From NCBI GenBank assembly GCA_964580585.1, contig CAZOKZ010000102.1, forward strand, positions 1 through 10,842: 10,842 bases of DNA, read 5' to 3'. The stretch comes from CAZOKZ01 sp964580585. GTDB lineage: Bacteria; Sumerlaeota; Sumerlaeia; SLMS01; JAHLLQ01. The first letter of the stretch is position 1; each line of letters opens with the position of its first letter. The position numbers and the translations under genes were made by a program. The notes below the pieces were generated by a model, which worked only from the letters and a program-made list of their open reading frames with translations, was not told where the DNA came from and did not search any database. Below, piece by piece: positions 6,293 to 10,842 of the stretch.

Positions 6293-6985
6293 ATGACCAG
6301 CACATTCTTTCAAGCTTACATGATCGGTTGGGCCGTTGCCGCCCCCATCGGGCCCGTGAACCTGGAGATCATCCGACGAGCATTACGTTACCGTCCGCTT
6401 GCTGGCTTCCTGGTCGGCGTAGGCGCCACGCTGGTAGATCTGACCTATTGCCTGCTGACCGGATTTGGATTGGCGGGAATACTCCGACACCCCACTGCGC
6501 TCTTCGTCAGCCTGATCCTGGGTGGATTTTTAATGGCATGGCTGGCTTGGATGGCCGGACGGGATGCCTATATCGAATGGCACAAACCTCAACATTCCCG
6601 CATCACAGGCACAGGGCACGAAAAAACATCCCAGGATGAAATCAAACATCCTCCGTACCTGCAGAGTTGGTTGGTCGGCGTGGGAATGACGGCGTTGAAT
6701 CCCATGACGATTGTTTTTTGGGGCACGCTGCCGGGGTTGCTTTACCAAGGCACCCAACCCAGCCCCCACGAAGTTTTCATGATCGCGTTTTTAGCATGGG
6801 CGGGCTGCACATCATGGATCATACTGCTCATGGTGTTGCTGCACATCGGCAAACGCCTCGTTGGCCACCGATTGCTCTCCATTGCCTCGGCAGCAGGCTG
6901 CATTGCCATGACGTGGTTTGCCCTACGATTCTGGTGGCTGGCAATACACTTGGAAAAAATTACACCCGGAGGAATGACAAACTAA
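6293..6985 (+). CDS. LysE/RhtB-family exporter
   Basis: This 230-aa polytopic inner-membrane protein belongs to the LysE superfamily, whose known members export amino acids or related small molecules. The family's N-terminal motif appears as GWAVAAPIGPVNLEIIRRAL (12-31), and the second conserved motif as ALNPMTIVFWGTLPG (134-148). Hydrophobic segments lie at about 5-22, 36-62, 67-87, 124-150, 160-183 and 195-218, fitting the usual six. A hydrophilic loop of about 35 residues (92-122, His- and Lys-rich) separates the two halves. The ATG at 6293 begins at the normal family N-terminus. An open frame continues upstream to 6059, but its translation is Arg/His/Pro-rich and unlike a membrane protein, so it is excluded. 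No good Shine-Dalgarno is visible. Substrate cannot be told from sequence, and no neighbouring LysR-type regulator or biosynthetic gene gives a hint. Confidence 0.88.
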   Translation: MTSTFFQAYMIGWAVAAPIGPVNLEIIRRALRYRPLAGFLVGVGATLVDLTYCLLTGFGLAGILRHPTALFVSLILGGFLMAWLAWMAGRDAYIEWHKPQHSRITGTGHEKTSQDEIKHPPYLQSWLVGVGMTALNPMTIVFWGTLPGLLYQGTQPSPHEVFMIAFLAWAGCTSWIILLMVLLHIGKRLVGHRLLSIASAAGCIAMTWFALRFWWLAIHLEKITPGGMTN

Positions 6986-7340
6986 GCGGGAAAAACAGCA
7001 GCATCGGTATTGAAAACAGGGAGCACCTGATACTTCACAAATTCATATTCAAACACCAGCAATGGAAATAGTCCCGATTCACGTCGTACCCGAGACAGAA
7101 TCAAGAATGCAACTCACCCCCTGAGACGAATCGCGTGCGTATTCAAACACATTCGCACTCCCAGAAAGCACATCGAAGGTGCGCAAACAACTCCCAGGAA
7201 TTTTGCGCAATCTCTTCAAATAGCAGACCGTTCCCAGACGTTCATTTCCCCCCGACGTTCGGTTGAAAAAATGTGCAACCCATCAACGAGAACACTTGAC
7301 ACCTCCCCCCCCTGTGCGTTCCCTTTTGCTTCCCTGTCGG
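6986..7340. other. Intergenic region between the LysE-type gene and tRNA-Thr
   Basis: These 355 bases contain no gene I can support on either strand. An 11-base direct repeat TATTCAAACAC occurs at 7046-7056 and 7140-7150. Towards the end there is a C-run (7305-7312) inside the putative tRNA promoter spacer. No clear terminator follows the LysE-type gene. A minus-strand frame of 43 codons (7079-7210, TTG start) is open but has no family resemblance. Confidence 0.4.
7296..7324 (+). promoter_or_regulatory. Possible tRNA-Thr promoter
   Basis: A perfect TTGACA (7296-7301) lies 39 bases before the tRNA. With a 17-base spacer the -10 would be TTCCCT (7319-7324), a poor match. Position suits a start about 10 bases before the mature tRNA, so the -35 is credible while the -10 is weak. 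Confidence 0.35.
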
Positions 7341-7416
<76 letters not shown>

Positions 7417-7502
7417 TTCAAACCCAAATACAATTTTTGTTTATCGTGGTTCGCCGAAAGTGTGGCGATTGTGGAATTGCGTTGTTGTATGTAAGCTTGC
7501 CG

Positions 7503-8789
7503 TTATGATTTTTCGCCGCTGTTGTTTACCTTTAGATTCACGGGCGGTTGGCTGGTACGCAGTTCCGAGGGAGTAGGAAGTTTGTCGGGGCGAATTCCAC
7601 GCAGGTTTGTAATGCGTTTGTGTGTACCAGATTCACGGCAAATGTTGAGCAGTTGCATGCGCGCGGCTTCCATTGCGCTTTCACGCAAGCGCGGTAATGC
7701 GGACTCGAATGTTTCGCCCTGGCGTGGAATATTACGAATCAATTTCACAACATGGTAGGATTCGTCGGTTGGTTTGCCGTCGCGCATCACTTGGGCGGCA
7801 ATCACTTTGCTGATTTCGCCTTCTTTCATTTGGGCCAGCTCGGCTTTGACGGCCGGATGCAACGATTTGCTGTTGGTGCTCCAGGTGATAACCGTGCCGT
7901 ACACACCGAGACCGATATCGTTGACTGAATCGAACACGGTTTCGGGGTCTTCGCCGTCTTTCAATCGACGACGGACTTTTTCGGCATCTTTTTTAAATCC
8001 TTCCCGGGTGGTGCGTGTTTCATCGCCGAGCAACGAAATGCAGAAGTGGGCGATTTCGTATCCTGGGGGTGTTTGGTAAAAGCCCGGGTTTTTCTGGTAG
8101 GCTTTGCGCAGGTCGTCTTCGCTGAAATTCAATTCGACGAAACGTTCGAGTAATCGCTCGATCAATAATGCGTCGTAAACATAGGATTCCAGTTCCTCGC
8201 GCGTCATCCCCATGGATTCCAGTAGGTTACGCACTTGATGCGATTGAAGCTGATATTCCTTGTCGAGCATGGTCAGGCGGGTTTGCAATTGTTCGTTTGT
8301 GATCACGAACCCTTGGCGACGGGCTTCGTCGGAGAGGATCATTTGCTCCTGCCATTCGGAAATGACACGGCCTTCTTCCTGGCGAAGGGCTTCCTCGAAT
8401 TCGGCAGCTTGTTCGAATTCAACCAACGACATATCGAGGTTCATTGCCTCGTTGCCAAATAAGGACATGGCGGTGGATTCGCCCATTTGGGCTCGATCAT
8501 TTGAGTTAATTCGAGCGGAAACGCGGCTGTCCAACTGGGCGCGTGTGATCGAGTGATTATTCACGACGGCAACGACGACCAGCTTGGGGTCTGGCGTGGG
8601 GGCAGGAGTCGGTGTGGGCGTTTTTGCTTCATCGATGGGACTGTTTTTGCCCAGCGGCGCTTCGTCGCGCGGTTTGACTTTCACCTCGATGGGTTTTTCT
8701 TCGCGAATCAAGGGAGCGACGACCTGGGCTTGAAGCGGCCCGGTCACGGAATACAAGACAATGAACGCTGCCAGAAAAATACGGCGCAT
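7503..8789 (-). CDS. Secreted SurA-like peptidyl-prolyl isomerase / folding factor
   Basis: The 428-aa protein has a signal peptide (MRRIFLAAFIVLYSVTGPLQA, likely cut near 21), then a charged linker with a TPTPTPAPTPDP stretch (57-68). An N-terminal chaperone-like domain follows from about 72 (VVVAVVNNHSITRAQLDSR, the usual start of SurA-type domains) to about 220, including an ARRQGFVITNEQLQTRL segment. A parvulin-like domain covers about 240-355 (EIAHFCISL; KEGEISKVI; SYHVVKLI), with a helical tail. Such proteins assist folding of outer-membrane and periplasmic proteins. The parvulin part is divergent: the glycine-rich GGDLGW-type segment is replaced by GLGVYGTVITW, so isomerase activity is uncertain and the role may be purely chaperone. 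GAGGAG 6 bases before the ATG fixes the start. A hairpin sits in the leader. It follows the potassium channel gene by 118 bases and could share its transcript. Confidence 0.8.
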   Translation of the reverse strand: MRRIFLAAFIVLYSVTGPLQAQVVAPLIREEKPIEVKVKPRDEAPLGKNSPIDEAKTPTPTPAPTPDPKLVVVAVVNNHSITRAQLDSRVSARINSNDRAQMGESTAMSLFGNEAMNLDMSLVEFEQAAEFEEALRQEEGRVISEWQEQMILSDEARRQGFVITNEQLQTRLTMLDKEYQLQSHQVRNLLESMGMTREELESYVYDALLIERLLERFVELNFSEDDLRKAYQKNPGFYQTPPGYEIAHFCISLLGDETRTTREGFKKDAEKVRRRLKDGEDPETVFDSVNDIGLGVYGTVITWSTNSKSLHPAVKAELAQMKEGEISKVIAAQVMRDGKPTDESYHVVKLIRNIPRQGETFESALPRLRESAMEAARMQLLNICRESGTHKRITNLRGIRPDKLPTPSELRTSQPPVNLKVNNSGEKS

Positions 8790-8818
8790 TTAAGACTCCT
8801 CGGGTTTCAATGCTCGGG

Positions 8819-8849
8819 GGTTGGCTGCCTGATTCCACAAGAGCCAACC
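8819..8849 (-). promoter_or_regulatory. Leader hairpin upstream of the SurA-like gene
   Basis: GGTTGGCT (8819-8826) and AGCCAACC (8842-8849) form a perfect 8-bp stem with a 15-base loop. On the minus strand the hairpin ends 29 bases before the ATG at 8789 and 12 bases or more before its Shine-Dalgarno. No T-tract follows, so it is not a classical terminator. It could be an RNA processing or stability element, or a protein-binding palindrome. Confidence 0.45.
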
Positions 8850-8907
8850 GGTGGTTATTTGGAATAAGTTGGCCGCCCAGCGCAAGGCTAGAGGCGTGCG
8901 GAAAAAA

Positions 8908-9972
8908 TTAGTGCCCGTGGAGTTTGTGCTCGAACGCCATCAGGTTTTTGTATTCTCCCAAAATCACGAGCGTATCGCCCGCATGGACCTTGGACCCGGC
9001 TCGCGGGTTAAATTCGACGGTGGTGGCGCCTTCGGCGTGGCGAATTGCCACCACCATGAGTGAATAGGTGTTTCCGATGTTGAGCTGGCCGAGGGTTTTG
9101 GAATCGGCAAAGCTGTTGGGGGGCACGACGAGTTCTTCGAGTTGAATTTTTTCGCCGCCGGGCGATGACGTCACGTCCAGAAAGTCCACCACAGAGGGGC
9201 GCAAGGCGGCTTGAGCCATGTAAACGCCGCCGCGGTCGGTGGGCAACACCACGCGGTCGGCTCCGGCACGCATCAGCTTACGTTCGGCGTTTTCGCTCAC
9301 CGCGCGGGCAATAATTCGCATCGCCGGGTTCAACGTCCTAGCCGTCAGGGTGATGTAAACGCTGATCGCGTCCTGTGGCGTGGCAACAATCAACGTCGTC
9401 GCGCGCTCGACACCGGCCTCGCGCAGAATTTCATCCTCGGACGCATCGCCCCAAATAGCCAGAATATTCCGATCGGCCAACGTGCGACAAATTTCCGAAC
9501 TGCCGTCGATGACGACGAAGTCTTTCCCGTAGGCCTGCAATTGCTCGACAATGGTTTCGCCCAGACGGCCATAGCCGCAGACGATGAAGTGCTTTTCCAA
9601 TTTGGCGATTTCTTTTGTCATTTTACGCGCCCCGAGCATGTTTTGAATCGTGCCGCCGATCAGAAACTGGGTCAAGGTACCAACGGCATACGAGAAGATA
9701 ACGATATTGGTGAGGACAAGGAAGATGGTGAAGGCTTTGCCGACAGGCGAGAAGTTCGGAAGCTCGCCGTAGCCGATGGTGGCCAGCGTGATGACGGTGA
9801 AATAGAACGCCTCGAACAAATCGACGTGTTCGAGCACATGGTAGCCCAGCGTTCCGATCACCGTGATGGCGAACAGGGCGACAAGGGCCTCCATCGGCTG
9901 GCGAAGCGACGGCTGCCGGTGGGTCGCGGCCCAGTGCTGGCGGAATTTTTGGAACTTTGAACGGGTGTGCAT
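8908..9972 (-). CDS. Two-TM potassium channel with RCK (TrkA-N/TrkA-C) regulatory domain
   Basis: The 354-aa protein follows the MthK-type plan. TM1 (about 27-47) is followed by the pore helix and filter TIGYG (65-69), the potassium-selective signature, then TM2 (about 78-103). A Rossmann-type RCK domain starts with HFIVCGYGRLG: the nucleotide loop G133-Y-G-R-L-G138, the acidic end of strand 2 at Asp156 (VVID) and GDAS at 175-178. A TrkA-C domain fills about 265-350 (IQLEELVVPPNSFADSKTLG; AGDTLVILG). Such channels open or close with bound nucleotide or divalent ions and sit in the inner membrane as tetramers with an octameric RCK ring. The ATG at 9972 starts about 26 residues before TM1 and lacks a clear Shine-Dalgarno; no better start is seen. 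Gene order minus-strand: AT-rich membrane protein, channel, SurA-like protein. The 103-base gap upstream leaves room for its own promoter. Confidence 0.92.
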   Translation of the reverse strand: MHTRSKFQKFRQHWAATHRQPSLRQPMEALVALFAITVIGTLGYHVLEHVDLFEAFYFTVITLATIGYGELPNFSPVGKAFTIFLVLTNIVIFSYAVGTLTQFLIGGTIQNMLGARKMTKEIAKLEKHFIVCGYGRLGETIVEQLQAYGKDFVVIDGSSEICRTLADRNILAIWGDASEDEILREAGVERATTLIVATPQDAISVYITLTARTLNPAMRIIARAVSENAERKLMRAGADRVVLPTDRGGVYMAQAALRPSVVDFLDVTSSPGGEKIQLEELVVPPNSFADSKTLGQLNIGNTYSLMVVAIRHAEGATTVEFNPRAGSKVHAGDTLVILGEYKNLMAFEHKLHGH

Positions 9973-10075
9973 GGGTGTCCGGATATTTATTGAGTGCTGG
10001 CCATAGAAAAACGGATAATGGTTCGCGTGGGAAATCCAAATCGAGGGACGACGGCTATAAAAACTCGGTCAATGA

Positions 10076-10735
10076 TCATAGGTCGGAGGGGAAATAATGC
10101 CGACCCAAATCTTGCCAGACACGATTAAATTGCAATGGGTAGAATTGACGAAGGAACAACAAAATATAAATAATGAGGAAGGTGCTGACAGCGATTCCGT
10201 CCGATATCCATGCAAAAAATATACAAAACGCTATTAAGACTACATTGCTGGACAGCAGCACCAGAAAGGCCCAAGTATTCCAAAGTGGTTTTCCATCCCA
10301 CAGCCACTTCACCGTTTGGAAATACATGGGAACTGTAAAAACAAAAGTGATGAATAGATAAAACGCCAATATCGGAAACAACATAAAGAACCCACGATAT
10401 GGATCGTAAAAAGCGAACCAACAACTTGCCAACAAACCAGAAAAAAGAGGGGATAAACTCGCGTAAGTGGGATGGCGAAAATTCTGCTTCACCCAAGCTA
10501 CCGTATCCAACTGGGTCAGACTCAATTCCTCGCGGAGCGTTCTCTCCCCCAATTTTATTGCAATGGGATTCAATCGAAAAGGAATCCAAAAACAGGAAAA
10601 CACAATTACAAATAATTGAAAACCAAACATTGGGTTGATTGTAAATTGATCCGAAAAAAACATGAACAAACATACCAGCAAAAGAACTCCACTGGCGATT
10701 GCATCCACCCAAAACTGACCACGGCGTCCTTTCAA
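10076..10735 (-). CDS. Multi-pass membrane protein of unknown function
   Basis: No family is recognised in this 219-aa protein. It is rich in Phe, Leu, Trp and Tyr, with hydrophobic segments at about 11-28, 37-53, 94-108, 114-135, 150-174 and 177-195. A hydrophilic part (about 54-92, LGERTLREELSLTQLDTVAW region) separates the first two segments from the rest. The C-terminus is polar with aromatic residues (FNRVWQDLGRHYFP). The reading frame is chosen over an overlapping one (10125-10712) because only this one gives a regular membrane pattern. The start is TTG at 10735, whose last two bases form part of the TGA stop of the gene upstream, implying translational coupling; an in-frame GTG at 10708 is the alternative. 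Two sampled lines are 34% G/C against 65% in a line of the neighbouring channel gene, which suggests acquisition from another source. Confidence 0.7.
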   Translation of the reverse strand: MKGRRGQFWVDAIASGVLLLVCLFMFFSDQFTINPMFGFQLFVIVFSCFWIPFRLNPIAIKLGERTLREELSLTQLDTVAWVKQNFRHPTYASLSPLFSGLLASCWFAFYDPYRGFFMLFPILAFYLFITFVFTVPMYFQTVKWLWDGKPLWNTWAFLVLLSSNVVLIAFCIFFAWISDGIAVSTFLIIYILLFLRQFYPLQFNRVWQDLGRHYFPSDL

Positions 10736-10842
10736 GACACCCCGCTGTGCATGGCCGGGCCGGGAGGCTGGGCCTGGATGATGTCCGATTCGGCTTCGAG
10801 CATTTCGCGCCAGCGGCCTTCGATGTCGAGTTTCTTTGGCAG
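10732..10842 (-). CDS. C-terminal end of an unidentified protein (partial)
   Basis: The last 36 codons of a minus-strand gene enter from the right edge and end in TGA at 10734-10732. The visible residues begin LPKKLDIEGRWREMLEAESD and finish in a Pro/Gly-rich tail (QAQPPGPAMHSGVS). Base composition is GC-rich with good codon bias, unlike the AT-rich gene downstream, and the frame is open to the window edge. The stop overlaps the TTG start of the membrane protein gene. Too short to name; it could be the end of a soluble protein with a charged terminal helix. Confidence 0.6.
   Translation of the reverse strand: MPKKLDIEGRWREMLEAESDIIQAQPPGPAMHSGVS

Noticed and set aside
7079..7210. A 43-codon minus-strand frame with a TTG start in the gap before the tRNA
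   Set aside because: Protein-like in composition but with no convincing ribosome binding site, no family and no support from context; open frames of this length arise by chance.
7451..7468. TCGCC/GGCGA hairpin between the tRNA and the SurA-like gene, considered as a terminator
   Set aside because: Only a 5-bp stem and no T-tract on either strand.
10125..10712. An overlapping 195-codon frame in the AT-rich membrane protein region
   Set aside because: It lacks the regular hydrophobic-segment pattern and charged loops of the frame 10076-10735.

Overview
The window reads as chromosomal DNA of a Gram-negative bacterium. The evidence is a diderm-style lipoprotein with a lipobox, a secreted SurA-like folding factor, a LysE-type exporter and a tRNA with an encoded CCA. 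I cannot place the phylum from sequence alone. Most housekeeping genes are GC-rich: two sampled 60-base lines inside panB give 77 G/C of 120. Two genes are clearly AT-richer: the small thioredoxin-fold gene (43/120 in a sample) and the 219-aa membrane protein (41/120).

Layout, left to right. (1) Bases 1-832, minus strand: 5' part of a sensor protein with a degenerate receiver-like domain and a PAS domain. It runs off the left edge. (2) 1078-3006, minus: mutL, mismatch repair, of the type with a C-terminal endonuclease domain. (3) 3300-3908, plus: a 3-methyladenine (AAG/MPG-family) DNA glycosylase, divergent from mutL, so two DNA repair genes sit back to back. (4) 4135-5007, plus: panB of pantothenate synthesis. 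(5) 5065-5448, plus: a small thioredoxin-fold protein without redox cysteines, closely bracketed by inverted copies of a periodic repeat. (6) 5598-5996, minus: a coiled-coil lipoprotein with a good intrinsic terminator. (7) 6293-6985, plus: a LysE/RhtB-type exporter. (8) 6986-7340: a non-coding stretch leading into tRNA-Thr(CGU) at 7341-7416. (9) 7503-8789, minus: a secreted SurA/parvulin-like protein with a leader hairpin. (10) 8908-9972, minus: a two-TM potassium channel with a cytoplasmic RCK (TrkA-N/TrkA-C) module. (11) 10076-10735, minus: an AT-rich multi-pass membrane protein whose TTG start overlaps the stop of a gene entering from the right edge (10732-10842).

The genes do not form one pathway; this is mostly ordinary core genome. 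The unusual layer is the intergenic DNA. Periodic GC-rich repeats occur as inverted pairs between mutL and the glycosylase gene, after the glycosylase gene, and tightly around the thioredoxin-fold gene. The last arrangement, with the base-composition shift and loss of redox residues, is the strongest candidate for something not yet described.
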